This document shows positions 9,097 through 18,511 of a DNA stretch of 36,087 nucleotides, piece by piece. Within the stretch, counting starts at the first letter, position 1. Each line of letters begins with the position of its first letter. Under the pieces are notes generated by a model. It was not told the DNA's origin. It did no database searches and saw only the letters and a program-made list of their open reading frames with translations. The DNA comes from Sphingobacterium sp. SGR-19 (GTDB taxonomy: Bacteria > Bacteroidota > Bacteroidia > Sphingobacteriales > Sphingobacteriaceae). Location of the stretch: positions 1 through 36,087 of the forward strand of contig NZ_JAAKGS010000015.1 in NCBI RefSeq assembly GCF_011043555.1, in the 5' to 3' direction. The position numbers and the translations under genes are program-made.

Positions 9097-9116
9097 ATTT
9101 ATTTATTTATTTATTT
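9097..9116 (-). repeat. (AAAT)5 simple sequence repeat between the PKD-like gene and tlpA
   Basis: Five tandem ATTT units on the plus strand (AAAT on the coding strand) overlap the stop of the PKD-like gene and end 17 bp before the tlpA ATG. The stop codon lies at the first unit met during translation, so slippage would change the spacing to tlpA without altering the upstream protein. Confidence 0.9.
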
Positions 9117-10553
9117 TCTCCATACCATATCTACGGGCTGCCCGGGTATACCGTCTATTTCTCCGGTGATATTGCCATTTCTTCCTGTTCGGATATCCAG
9201 GTAGTATATACTATTTCTTGATCCGGCAATCAGGGTGTTTTGATCATCATCTAGCTTGAGCATGGTAACCGGGTTGTTAAACGTTGCTTCCAATTCCAGA
9301 ATCTGTTCGTTTAACGGATTGTAACGATATATCTTGTTCTCGGCAGCTATATAGATATAGCCGGTCTGGGTTGCCACCAATTTGGTGTCGGCATGCATCC
9401 ATTCTTGGCGTGCGAAAAGCCGCTTGTGCATTGGCCGGAACGTAAATGGATTTGCATTAAATGCCGCCGTAAACCGCAGTTCAAATACTTGACCCTCGGC
9501 GTCTCGCATATAGGCATAGGTGTCTGCGCTGTTGATCTGCACGATCTGGATCAAATCGAGACCTACATCTTGCGGGTCAAAAGCATTTGTATTATCGACA
9601 CTATATTGTGTGCCGAAATAAACCGGTCCTAACTGTACTTCCAGGCGTACAAATTGCCGTCTCTCTTTTTCGTAGGCAATCATACTGACATTGCTGCCAA
9701 TGGTCGTGAGTATAAATTGTGGCGCCAGCGTATAGTTTCCCGGAGCGTATGCTCCAAACATGCCGTAATTGTCGTTTTGATCCCAAGTACTCGTTGTCCC
9801 ACCATAGAATTTATGATTTATAACCCCCATGAGCACGCCTTGACGATGATTTTTTAATGATCCTACTTCAATATTTGCAGGTGGAAGAAAGAAATTGTCC
9901 TGCAAAGTTCCCGGTTTGATCGTTTCTTTTTGTAGATCATTGACATTAAGCCGTACGCCACCATGTTTTGTGATAACCCAATAGGCTAAGGGAAGACCGC
10001 CAGTATTCATGTTTCGGAGATAATGTATATGCAAGGGGTCGTTCGGTAATTGCTCGTTATTTATCGTCTCGTATATATTGGGCTGTACGGTACTGTCGGG
10101 TTTGATAAAGGACAGCTTCGTAAGGCCTTCATCCTGGCTCAGAACAAGTGATCCTTGCGAAAATTCCGTTATGCCTTGGATAAAAAAGGTATGAAAATAC
10201 TTCATGCCGTTTTCGGTATTCGTGATGGTAAGACGGGCCCTGTAACGCTTCGCCTGAAGTCCAAAAGGAATGCGTAAGCTGGTTCCCTCATAACGGTTAT
10301 GTTCGGGTGATAGTTCTTCGGGTACATAGATACGCCAAGCACATTGGATATGCTCTTGGGGAATACCGGTAATAGTGGGTTCAATAATCAAGCTGTCGCC
10401 GACTACAGCGTGATAAAGCGTGTCTAGGCCGGCCACTTGGGGCTCTATCGGCATATCAATCGCATAGTTTCCCATATCTTTGTAACAACTGGAGAAACAC
10501 CCCAGCATCGCCGTTATACAAATCGCAAAGTAAATCGTTTTTATTCTTCTCAT
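9111..10553 (-). CDS. PKD-like family surface lipoprotein (PF16407-type)
   Basis: This 480-residue lipoprotein has the lipobox FSSC with C23 followed by YKDMGNY, the characteristic opening of the Bacteroidota 'PKD-like family lipoprotein'. The first 130 residues look like Ig/PKD beta-sandwiches (GDSLIIEPTITG, RARLTITNTENG). The remainder has repeated aromatic beta segments (for example GYIYIAAENKIYRYNP, NTLIAGSRNSIYYLDI) that suggest a small beta-propeller. It starts 1 bp after the DUF4843 stop, so the two are translationally close and probably work together on the cell surface with SusCD. The ligand is unknown. This family is regularly encoded with DUF4843 and SusCD, which is established context and not proof of function. 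Confidence 0.88.
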   Translation of the reverse strand: MRRIKTIYFAICITAMLGCFSSCYKDMGNYAIDMPIEPQVAGLDTLYHAVVGDSLIIEPTITGIPQEHIQCAWRIYVPEELSPEHNRYEGTSLRIPFGLQAKRYRARLTITNTENGMKYFHTFFIQGITEFSQGSLVLSQDEGLTKLSFIKPDSTVQPNIYETINNEQLPNDPLHIHYLRNMNTGGLPLAYWVITKHGGVRLNVNDLQKETIKPGTLQDNFFLPPANIEVGSLKNHRQGVLMGVINHKFYGGTTSTWDQNDNYGMFGAYAPGNYTLAPQFILTTIGSNVSMIAYEKERRQFVRLEVQLGPVYFGTQYSVDNTNAFDPQDVGLDLIQIVQINSADTYAYMRDAEGQVFELRFTAAFNANPFTFRPMHKRLFARQEWMHADTKLVATQTGYIYIAAENKIYRYNPLNEQILELEATFNNPVTMLKLDDDQNTLIAGSRNSIYYLDIRTGRNGNITGEIDGIPGQPVDMVWRK

Positions 10554-10554
10554 G

Positions 10555-11364
10555 TCATCGAACCTCTATTCCGTTTTCGTCTATAAATGTGTATTGACCA
10601 GTACCACTATTTCGTTTTAATAAGATTATCCGAGTTGGATTATCTTGGTGATAAAAATGGTAAGTAGTACCATTATCGGGCGTGGTTAATTGGTACCCTT
10701 TTTCTGGATTATTGGTTACCCAAGTAAAGGGATCGTTGAGCATCATGGTGAGCATATCCCTAAAATAGAGATTTCGGGGAGCGTCGATACCTTCCATGGT
10801 CAAGCTGCGTTGCTCGGTTACTAGATAGAAGAGTTCATGCTTAACGCGGGAATAACTGCCAAGCCACATGCTCCACCATTCGGGTTGTTCCAGCCGAGCA
10901 GATAGAATGACCTTGGCACGGATACGTTGCGTGTTTTCAATACCGAAGTCCTGGGTTTCTCGTAATTTGAGTAGGAGGGATACCGATTTACTTTCTAGAT
11001 CGGGGGTGTTGTAGATAATGAGTGGCAGGCTATCACGTCCCTGATGGCCTAGCATCGGGTATTGTGCTGCTAACGGTTTATAGTGTTGCTCGGCTATTGC
11101 CGTAGAAGAATCTTGCTCTACATACGCGCCATAAAATCGTTCGGATGGTGCGCGATGCCCGATAATCTGAACGGGAATATAGAAGGTGTCTACCGTTTTG
11201 CTCATATCGTACGCAAAAGTGAATATCATGCTGTCACGCAAAACCGAATCGAGACTAAAATATATATTTGGCTGGTGGTTATATGTTTCTAATGGTGCTT
11301 TCTGGCAAGACGATATGACGATTAGACTAAACCAGCATATGCATAGTGCTTTCGTATATTTCAT
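10555..11364 (-). CDS. DUF4843 domain-containing lipoprotein
   Basis: This 269-residue predicted surface lipoprotein resembles DUF4843 (PF16132). I chose ATG 11364 because it opens a clean lipoprotein signal, MKYTKALCICWFSLIVISSC (C20), and leaves 13 bp after susD; the longer frame from 11496 would overlap susD and bury the signal. Typical segments are IYFSLDSVLRDSMIFTFAYD, TFYIPVQIIGHRAP and ERFYGAYVEQDSS. The protein consists of beta-rich domains without recognisable catalytic motifs. It lies between susD and the PKD-like gene and is thought to be an accessory surface subunit of the transporter. No ligand can be deduced. Confidence 0.88.
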   Translation of the reverse strand: MKYTKALCICWFSLIVISSCQKAPLETYNHQPNIYFSLDSVLRDSMIFTFAYDMSKTVDTFYIPVQIIGHRAPSERFYGAYVEQDSSTAIAEQHYKPLAAQYPMLGHQGRDSLPLIIYNTPDLESKSVSLLLKLRETQDFGIENTQRIRAKVILSARLEQPEWWSMWLGSYSRVKHELFYLVTEQRSLTMEGIDAPRNLYFRDMLTMMLNDPFTWVTNNPEKGYQLTTPDNGTTYHFYHQDNPTRIILLKRNSGTGQYTFIDENGIEVR

Positions 11365-11377
11365 AAAATTAAGGTGT

Positions 11378-12868
11378 TTAACGCTGTCCATAAATAATTT
11401 CATCATTGGGTAGGGGCCATACGAAGATATTTTGGTTTGCTGAGATAATTTCACCGCGTAGGCCGATAATCGGGGCGTTGAGTCTCTTGTAGGCATAAAA
11501 GAGCTGTCCTTCGGCGTACATTTCCTTTCGGTACTCTTTTAGTAATTCTGCTTGGAACTGGGCCAGGGTACTGACTTCTAATTTGCTGCCAATTCCACGA
11601 TGACTACGTACCTCATCGAAATAGTTCAACGCGCGTGTTTGATCTGTTTCGAAGACGCATTCGGCTGCGATGTAGTAGATCTCACTTAGTCGGATGCCGG
11701 GGGTTACCAAATAGTGTAGATTGGCAACAAATGTGTCCCCAAGAGGATTTCGCCTATACTTTAGGATGGTGGAATAGAAGGAGCCGCTGGCACTGGAAGT
11801 GGCAAACCACTGTGTATACCGCATATCACCACTGATATCGGAGGTTTCGTAAATGGTTTGCGTATCTGTATCATCGAGGTACATACCGTACTGCGTTTCG
11901 GTGAACCAATTGCTATTCAGTGCGTTATTTAAAGTGGGGGTATACCAACTGAAAAGCAATTCTTTATAGAGTATGCGGTCTTTTTTATCGTCGGCCACGG
12001 CTAGGAAATCGGTCGAGTTTGTCCATGGAAATTTTTGTGCATTAATGATGATAAGCGCATTTTCTAATGCTTTCATTTTATCTTCTTTGTAAAGATAGAC
12101 CCGTGCCAAGGTACCACACACGGCGTAGTAGTTGAGCCGATGCCGTCTGTTCTGTAAAAAAAGATCTGGATGATGGAGCTCCGTATGACGTAGCGTATCA
12201 CTTACGGTGGGGTAATTTATGATATAGGCAGCTGACCGTATGGGATCGTCGGCAAGTAATACTTTTGCGTGCTCGAGATCGCTTATGACTGAGTCTAATG
12301 CGCTGCTGACGGTGGCCATCTCCGTAGCTCTGTTAGAATAGGACGTGACATACGGGATGGCCTGTGCTTCAGGCGCGACACGGTGAGCGGGGGCAAACAT
12401 ACGCAACACATCAAAATGCAAGTATCCACGCAATGCCAATGCTTCACCTTTGATTAAGCGGTAGTTATCTCCCGTGAACAAATGTTCTTTTGCATCGATT
12501 TCTTCCAATATCAGGTTGGTATTGACGATCCCATTGTACATGCCGACCCAAATGGAGTCTTTTCTTCGGATAAACTCGGTATCGTTGTAGCGGTAATTTT
12601 TTGTCTGTAGATACCGATAGTTGTCGGCAGGTTGTATTTGATAGTTTTGTACCAATACCTCCGGCGTGCCCACCGTGAGTTCGCGTCCGTAGAGATCGGT
12701 TTTTGAACAACGTATGTAAATGCCAAGTAAGGCTTCTTTGAAGCCGGCTTCGGTGGTAAAAAGGAGCGACCTATCAATTTCACTTTCGGGTTGTATATCG
12801 AGCCATTTGGAGCAAGAGGCGAACCCGATCGTAAATAGGGCCAGTATGTATATAATCTTTTTTTTCAT
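11378..12868 (-). CDS. SusD/RagB family outer-membrane lipoprotein
   Basis: This 496-residue SusD-type lid protein has the lipobox GFASC (C19) followed by SKWLDIQPESEID, a classic SusD N-terminus. The SusD fold is supported by LIKGEALALRGYLHFDVLRMFAPA (TPR region) and by the C-terminal LLKEYRKEMYAEGQLFYAYKRLN and WPLPNDEIIYG motifs. It lies 33 bp downstream of the STN-bearing susC and 13 bp upstream of the DUF4843 gene in one minus-strand operon. Its position and partners suggest import of a non-carbohydrate or unusual ligand, since the operon has no glycosidase; this is inference. Confidence 0.94.
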   Translation of the reverse strand: MKKKIIYILALFTIGFASCSKWLDIQPESEIDRSLLFTTEAGFKEALLGIYIRCSKTDLYGRELTVGTPEVLVQNYQIQPADNYRYLQTKNYRYNDTEFIRRKDSIWVGMYNGIVNTNLILEEIDAKEHLFTGDNYRLIKGEALALRGYLHFDVLRMFAPAHRVAPEAQAIPYVTSYSNRATEMATVSSALDSVISDLEHAKVLLADDPIRSAAYIINYPTVSDTLRHTELHHPDLFLQNRRHRLNYYAVCGTLARVYLYKEDKMKALENALIIINAQKFPWTNSTDFLAVADDKKDRILYKELLFSWYTPTLNNALNSNWFTETQYGMYLDDTDTQTIYETSDISGDMRYTQWFATSSASGSFYSTILKYRRNPLGDTFVANLHYLVTPGIRLSEIYYIAAECVFETDQTRALNYFDEVRSHRGIGSKLEVSTLAQFQAELLKEYRKEMYAEGQLFYAYKRLNAPIIGLRGEIISANQNIFVWPLPNDEIIYGQR

Positions 12869-12901
12869 TTTTTTATAGTCTACTAAAAGGAAACCATCAT
12901 G

Positions 12902-15900
12902 TTATAGCGATGCTTGCAAACTAAAGCTAATGCTCCTTGCAAAGGGATAATTGATTCCACGCTCTACCTCAACGGACGAGAAGCGAAGGAGATCGTTGGC
13001 CGTCAGTCCTAGGCGCAGATTGCTGAGGGACATTTTTTTGGCAAACGCTGGGTGCAAATCATAGGATAGAAACACGGATTGTAGCGTCAACAGATTGTCG
13101 GGCATCACGAACCGGGAGGACACCTCTGTTTGGCCGTAGTCCCGAATGCTCTTGAAAAAAGTGACGTCTCCAGGTTCCTGCCATTTTTCTTCAAGTACAC
13201 GTCTATCCACATTGTACCGTGGATCCGCATTTTCTACGCGGTCTACGATCGTTTGGTTGTACATATCGCCTCCCCACCGTGTCTGGAAATAGACAACGGC
13301 CATAAATTGTTTATAGCGCACGGTTCCGCCAAATGACCCTTCTAATTTTGGGGTGGCGACGCCGACAACAGTAATGTCGCGCGGATCCCAGACATACGAC
13401 AGCGTACCGTCTTGCTTGACGAAAACCTCCCGGCCGCTTTCAGGATCGATACCTAAAGAAGGGGCAGCGTATATCGCATCAATGGATTGCCCTTCCTTAA
13501 ACCGTAAGAGCGGGACACCTCTTAGATCTTCCCCTTGTTGGGCCTCGTCTACACGATTGTTATAGCTATCTAAAGCATTGGAAATACGGACAATTTTGTT
13601 TTTGTTGTGAACCAGGTTCGCCATAAAGCTGACGGTCCAGTCTGCGGTCTTGACAGGCGTTAGGTTCATATTGACTTCGATACCCCGGTTTTCGATATCG
13701 CCTAGGTTTTCCTTGTATGATACGAATCCTGTCGAGGGGGGCAAATTGATGTCCGAGAGGAGATCCTTGGTTTTGCGATAATAAAACCGTGGAGAAAGCA
13801 TGATCCGGTCACTGAATAGTGCGATGTCAAATCCAATATCGGTATTTTGCGTTTTCTGCCACGACAGGTTCTGATTGCCGTAGTTCGCAACGATGGCTCC
13901 GACTCCGGAAGAGTACCAGTTGCCTTGCTCGTATATGTAGGTAGTCCTAGACATGTAGGGCGCAAATTGTACAGATCCTGTCAGTCCGGTAGTTGCACGT
14001 AAGCGCAACTGGTTGATCACTGAATTCTCGAACCAGCTTTCATGGTGTATGTTCCATCCGGCGCCCAATGACCAAAACGGAGCTACCCGATTGTTACTTC
14101 CAAATTTGGACGAACCATCTGCGCGTATGGTGGCATCCAGCAAATACTTGTTGGCGAAAGAATAGTTGGCGCTCATGAACGCACCGAATAGCCTCGAGGC
14201 GACGAAGTTACTGGAAGGACTTGCGTTCTCGGCATATCCCCGCGCAAACCCAATGCTGGTGAACCGATCATTTGGAAAGCCAATGGCCGTAAACGATCGT
14301 TCATCCAAGCTTTCGGTGCGTATATTGGCTCCGGCAACCACATTAAAGTCATGCTGGCCTATTCGTTTAAGCCAGTTCAGCCGTATATTGGCATCCCAGA
14401 ATAACTCGTCGTTACTATAACTCGTATAGCTTCCCTTTTCATTCGTACGGTCGGTGGAGTAATTAAAAAATTGATTGGCCAAGGGCGACCGAAAATCGTC
14501 GCCGGTGTGCATACGCTTTAACAAGCTAACTTGGCCGCGTAAACGTAGACCGTTTCCAAGATCAAAATCTCCGGATAGGTTGTTCATCACTTCGGTATAG
14601 CCTAGCTGTTCAAAGCTATTGAGCGTAGCGTTGTAAAGCGGATTTAGCACGAACTCATTGGTACCGTGTCCCGTTGCCGCGATCCTCCGCCAGGTGTCTA
14701 CCTGTTGGATAATGTTGCCGTTGTCATCCGTCATTCGGTAGTAGGGGTTCATGCGGGCATACTGTGAAAAACTGCCATAGGGGGATTCGTTTCCATTCAC
14801 AACCGTAACGGCTAATTCGTTTTGGAACCGAATCTTGTTTTGCAGGTTATAGCTAAAATTTAAGCCGCCAGAGTATTGGTGTCTGCTGGATCCTTTCATC
14901 ACACCAGGACGCGTTTGGTAGCGCATGTCTACCCCGTAACGGAACACCGGGGAACCACCTTCCAAAAAGAGACCGTGCCGTTGGCCAACTGCCGTCCGTA
15001 GGGGCTGTGATAACCAATAGGTATCAACGCCACCCAATACATTGGATAGCTTTTGGTAGTACAGCTCGTCCAGTGTTTCCTGGGGTTGCCGTTGTAGTGT
15101 AGCGTCGAATAAACCAGCCAGCCGTTCATACTCCAGTTTTTCGGTGGCATTCAGAAGGTTGTATTCGGTTAAATCCGGCATGTTGACATTGGTCTCGTGG
15201 GTATAGGAGACACGCAATTTACCTTCTTTGGGTGTTTTTGTGGTAATAACCATCACGCCATTGGCAGCGCGCGACCCGTAGATGGCAGTCGCAGCCGCGT
15301 CTTTCAATAGTGTTACCGTCTCGATCCGGGTCATATCTAGGTCGAGTACCTTTTGTACATTGACCTCGTAGCCATCCAGGATAAAGGCGGGCATGTTGGT
15401 GGTTCCTGTAACATTATCGCGCCGCAATATTTCTCCGCTGCCACTTGGGAGCGACGAAGCGCCTCGAACATTGATGTTGGGTAGGGCATTGGGGTTTGAA
15501 CCTGCAAGGTTATTGTCCAGTAATTTGAAAGAAGGGTCAAAGACCTGCACGGCTTGTAGCAGATTCTGCGGACTTACCTGCCGAAGTTCTTCACCAGTTT
15601 TGGTAATGGCCGTACCTGTATAGGAATCCCTTTTGATGACTTGATACCCCGTAACGACGACTTCGTCTACATGGGCTACTTCTTCTTTTAGCTGGATGGT
15701 ATACGAGGACTTATTTTCTTGTACCGATACCGTCATCGGTATATAGCCCACCATGGTCACGGTAAAGGATTGACCAGGGGTCATCGCCGGTAAGGTAAAC
15801 CGACCGTCTGCATCGGCAACGGCCATTGTTTTGCCGTCTATGGCGATGCTGGCGCCGTTCAAAGATGTGCCGTCACTCCGCAGTATACGGCCGCTCCGTA

Positions 15901-16273
15901 TTTGCTGTGCGGGCTTTTCATGTTGTTGCGACGGCGTGGAGGCTGGTCTCGTCCGCAACTGTTCCAAGATAATCGTCCGGTCTACGATGCGATATGCAAT
16001 CTTTCTTGGGAGTAGGACCTTGTCAAGAAATGCCGATAGCGACATATTTTTTGCCACAATGCTTACCGGTTCTTTATTTATTAAAAGGTCCGTTGTACCA
16101 AGCACCTCGTAGGAAACTTGTTTCTTTATAGCCTGTAAGACGGTTTCAAGAGATTCGTTTTTGGCAGTATAGGTAATAGTTTGTGTGTATGCGGCATATC
16201 CGAATTGCAGACATGCGATAAAATACATAATTGCACTTAGCTTGATCACGCTGATAGAGTAACTTAAGTTCAT
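12902..16273 (-). CDS. SusC/RagA-type TonB-dependent transporter with N-terminal STN signalling domain
   Basis: This 1123-residue transducer-type transporter has a signal peptide (about 1-31), then a STN domain (about 35-108: SLETVLQAIKKQVSYEV, LSAFLDKVL) that should contact FecR in the periplasm. A CarboxypepD_reg-like domain follows (about 127-195) and a TonB box DEVVVTGYQ starts at D203. The plug has INVRGASSL, AFILDGYEV and LLKDAAATAIYGSRAANGVMVITTK. The barrel ends ...SISFSLQASL. With the sigma factor and FecR genes immediately upstream it forms a complete cell-surface signalling cascade. The gap to fecR is 96 bp and to susD 33 bp. Confidence 0.95.
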   Translation of the reverse strand: MNLSYSISVIKLSAIMYFIACLQFGYAAYTQTITYTAKNESLETVLQAIKKQVSYEVLGTTDLLINKEPVSIVAKNMSLSAFLDKVLLPRKIAYRIVDRTIILEQLRTRPASTPSQQHEKPAQQIRSGRILRSDGTSLNGASIAIDGKTMAVADADGRFTLPAMTPGQSFTVTMVGYIPMTVSVQENKSSYTIQLKEEVAHVDEVVVTGYQVIKRDSYTGTAITKTGEELRQVSPQNLLQAVQVFDPSFKLLDNNLAGSNPNALPNINVRGASSLPSGSGEILRRDNVTGTTNMPAFILDGYEVNVQKVLDLDMTRIETVTLLKDAAATAIYGSRAANGVMVITTKTPKEGKLRVSYTHETNVNMPDLTEYNLLNATEKLEYERLAGLFDATLQRQPQETLDELYYQKLSNVLGGVDTYWLSQPLRTAVGQRHGLFLEGGSPVFRYGVDMRYQTRPGVMKGSSRHQYSGGLNFSYNLQNKIRFQNELAVTVVNGNESPYGSFSQYARMNPYYRMTDDNGNIIQQVDTWRRIAATGHGTNEFVLNPLYNATLNSFEQLGYTEVMNNLSGDFDLGNGLRLRGQVSLLKRMHTGDDFRSPLANQFFNYSTDRTNEKGSYTSYSNDELFWDANIRLNWLKRIGQHDFNVVAGANIRTESLDERSFTAIGFPNDRFTSIGFARGYAENASPSSNFVASRLFGAFMSANYSFANKYLLDATIRADGSSKFGSNNRVAPFWSLGAGWNIHHESWFENSVINQLRLRATTGLTGSVQFAPYMSRTTYIYEQGNWYSSGVGAIVANYGNQNLSWQKTQNTDIGFDIALFSDRIMLSPRFYYRKTKDLLSDINLPPSTGFVSYKENLGDIENRGIEVNMNLTPVKTADWTVSFMANLVHNKNKIVRISNALDSYNNRVDEAQQGEDLRGVPLLRFKEGQSIDAIYAAPSLGIDPESGREVFVKQDGTLSYVWDPRDITVVGVATPKLEGSFGGTVRYKQFMAVVYFQTRWGGDMYNQTIVDRVENADPRYNVDRRVLEEKWQEPGDVTFFKSIRDYGQTEVSSRFVMPDNLLTLQSVFLSYDLHPAFAKKMSLSNLRLGLTANDLLRFSSVEVERGINYPFARSISFSLQASL

Positions 16274-16369
16274 TAATTTTGTTAAGGTTGGTCATTAGAC
16301 AGTGTTCGATTCAATCTATATGGGGGGTACTTTCGTGTTATTAGGTTTCGATAACCTCCTTTCTTTTTT

Positions 16370-17548
16370 TTATTTTCCTGAAATAATTAATTTATGGTCT
16401 TCGGTCATCCGATAGTGTATCGCATTACTTTCTAATATGCTGAGGATAGTTGATAGCTTGCTTGAGCGAAAGGTCCCGCCGAAGAAATGGATATCCGGCA
16501 CTTCGTTTTCGTAAACGACATCCACGTTGTACCACCGGGATAAATCGTCCATGACCTCTTGTAGGGATTTTCCGTCAAAATTAAATTTTCCTTGTAGCCA
16601 GGCAAGTTCTTGATCCACGTTGACCGCTCTTTTGGATAACCTACCTTCATGTAGTACGACTTGTTGTCCTGGCTCGAGGATTAGCGCAGTCTGGTTGATG
16701 GTTTCTTTTACGTGGACTTTTCCTTCTGTAAGGGTTGTTTTCGTAGGAGATGGACCCTCGTAGGCCGCTACGTTGAAGTGGGTGCCTAAAACGGTGATGA
16801 TCTGATCGGAAGTGCTGACGGTGAACGGTCGTTCGTTCTGTTTGGCAACCTCAAAGTAAGCTTCTCCTGTTAGTTGTACTTCCCTGCTGTGCTCCTGAAA
16901 CTTCGTGGGATAGTTTAACGTACTTCCAGCGTTTAGTTTTACGCGTGTTCCGTCAGGAAGTGTCAGGTTATACAGGCCTCCTCTCGGTGTTGTAATCGCG
17001 ATAGAGGCGACCGACTTCGTTTCTGCAACAATTGATCCGTCGCCGTAATTGACCCCGTCTTCGTCGATGTAAATTTCATTTTGTACTTCATCTAGATTAA
17101 ATACGCGGCCGTCGGAAAGTGTTACCGTTGCTTTGTTGCCAGCTGGCCCATAGTCTACGCTGGCTGCTGTCTTTTCCATCGGCGCCTCTTCAGGGTGCTC
17201 GAAATATAATGTATAAAGACCAAACATTCCAGCAAGAAGTATACTGGCGGCAAGCAGGTAAGCGGGCAATCGTTGTGTTGTCGACGTTTTCTTGATGCTT
17301 TTATCCGCAAGGCTATTTCTCTTGAAACGTGCAAATGCTTCTGGAACGTCTATAGACGATAGGTAGGCGTGGCTCGCTGCCTGTTCTTCCTTGTCATTAC
17401 ATTTTTGGTAAATTTTTCGGTTTTCAGGCGACTCCGCGAGCCATTTTTGTATTGTTTCTTCTTCGGTGCTGCTAAGTTGGACGCCTTGTATTCTCTTTGC
17501 AATAATATTGCCTATAGTAATAGGGTTGTTTTCTTCTTTATCGTGCAT
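16370..17548 (-). CDS. FecR family anti-sigma factor with DUF4974 domain
   Basis: This 392-residue inner-membrane anti-sigma factor pairs with the ECF sigma gene 66 bp upstream. A cytoplasmic anti-sigma helix region (about 1-85) precedes one membrane segment at about 94-116. The FecR domain includes TTPRGGLYNLTLPDGTRVKL, AGSTLNYP and LTGEAYFEVAKQ, all signature motifs. The C-terminal DUF4974 (about 320-390) contains FDGKSLQEVMDDLSRWYNVDV, the part expected to dock with the STN domain of the downstream SusC. The start ATG 17548 gives a natural hydrophilic N-terminus. The gene order sigma-fecR-susC-susD is the standard arrangement. Confidence 0.94.
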   Translation of the reverse strand: MHDKEENNPITIGNIIAKRIQGVQLSSTEEETIQKWLAESPENRKIYQKCNDKEEQAASHAYLSSIDVPEAFARFKRNSLADKSIKKTSTTQRLPAYLLAASILLAGMFGLYTLYFEHPEEAPMEKTAASVDYGPAGNKATVTLSDGRVFNLDEVQNEIYIDEDGVNYGDGSIVAETKSVASIAITTPRGGLYNLTLPDGTRVKLNAGSTLNYPTKFQEHSREVQLTGEAYFEVAKQNERPFTVSTSDQIITVLGTHFNVAAYEGPSPTKTTLTEGKVHVKETINQTALILEPGQQVVLHEGRLSKRAVNVDQELAWLQGKFNFDGKSLQEVMDDLSRWYNVDVVYENEVPDIHFFGGTFRSSKLSTILSILESNAIHYRMTEDHKLIISGK

Positions 17549-17614
17549 ATTTGTAGGCTGTTCATTAAGTATACCGCACGAAATTGAAAAAGTACTAAAG
17601 AAAAATAAATTTTA

Positions 17615-18202
17615 TTAAAAATTTTTTAGGATAAGTGCGCCGAGTACCAATAAATCAAAGGTGTCTCTCCTTAATCGGGTGCGTAAAAGGGTCAAAGCGC
17701 GCAACTTTTGGTTTTTTACTGTTTGTATACTTATTTGCATTTCTGTTGCTACTTCTTCATTGCTTCTGCCTTCCAGGTAGGTGGCTCGAATAATTTTCTG
17801 GGCCTTGGGCGGTAAGCTTTGTATGGCATGGTAAAGTTCACCCATCGCTTCGGCGTATACGATTTGTTGGAGTTGGCTCTGCTCTGTCTGCTCTTGTGAA
17901 GATACATAATGGTCGGTGCGTATGCTTCGCCGGAGATCCGATGTTCGTTTGTTTAAACCGATATGCCGGGTGGTCTGGTATAACGAGCTTTTAAAATGCT
18001 CGATGGATGCAAAGGACCGGTTGCCTTGCCATATTTTCATAAACGCTTCGTCCACAACGTCTTCTGCTTCTCCCGATTCGTTGATAAACTGCGATGCAAA
18101 GAGGCAAAGTCTACTGTAATACCGATGAAAAACAAAAGAAAAGGCTTCTTCTTTTCGGATATTCAGGTCGTCGAGTAGTTGCTTGTTATCTTGATATTGC
18201 AT
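17615..18202 (-). CDS. ECF RNA polymerase sigma factor
   Basis: This 195-residue ECF sigma factor is the first gene of the minus-strand operon running to the tlpA-like gene. Start ATG 18202 (MQYQDNKQLL) is preferred over the upstream ATG at 18292, because the extra 30 residues do not resemble sigma factors and would cover the likely promoter. Region 2 is seen in EAFSFVFHRYYSRLCLFA and EDVVDEAFMKIWQGNRSF. Region 4 is seen in LPPKAQKIIRATYLEG and NEEVATEMQISIQTVKNQK. A hydrophobic tail (LLVLGALIL) closes the protein, as in the other ECF factor here. It presumably transcribes its own transport operon. Confidence 0.93.
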   Translation of the reverse strand: MQYQDNKQLLDDLNIRKEEAFSFVFHRYYSRLCLFASQFINESGEAEDVVDEAFMKIWQGNRSFASIEHFKSSLYQTTRHIGLNKRTSDLRRSIRTDHYVSSQEQTEQSQLQQIVYAEAMGELYHAIQSLPPKAQKIIRATYLEGRSNEEVATEMQISIQTVKNQKLRALTLLRTRLRRDTFDLLVLGALILKNF

Positions 18203-18246
18203 GCCGTGCGTATTATTGATCCATATGGTCTTAGGTATTAGTGCTG

Positions 18247-18254
18247 CAAATATA
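18247..18254 (-). promoter_or_regulatory. candidate -7 element of the sigma-fecR-susCD-DUF4843-PKD-tlpA operon
   Basis: The minus strand reads TATATTTG, an exact TAnnTTTG match, ending 44 bp before ATG 18202. No convincing -33 TTTG lies at the expected distance. The element falls inside the longer reading frame from 18292, supporting the shorter start. Confidence 0.4.
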
Positions 18255-18511
18255 GTTATATTTTGACAGGTAACGCCATCACCATTTGGCATGTATGGAC
18301 ACGTTGAAATGTTTGGGTGGACTCTTGGTACAACTTTGTTGCGTTTAATGTGAAAATATCTTTACTTTGTCTTGAGATAGTTGGAACAGCGAAAAAAATA
18401 AAATCAATCTATAACATCGGTGTTTCGTAACCGTCAACTAGTATAGCAACGGTTGATTCATGCTAAATTTTAGCGATGTGTTGTGGCAGACAATTTTAAC
18501 ATCCGGACTGA
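18255..18511. other. intergenic stretch with no recognised feature
   Basis: Between the operon promoter and the sigma fragment I see AT-rich sequence with stops in all frames and no clear repeat, RNA gene or terminator. Confidence 0.5.

Noticed and set aside
11365..11496. 44-residue N-terminal extension of the DUF4843 gene
   Set aside because: It overlaps susD and would put the lipoprotein signal in the middle of the protein; ATG 11364 gives a proper lipobox.
18203..18292. 30-residue N-terminal extension of the second ECF sigma gene
   Set aside because: The added residues do not match sigma factors and would cover an exact -7 promoter element.
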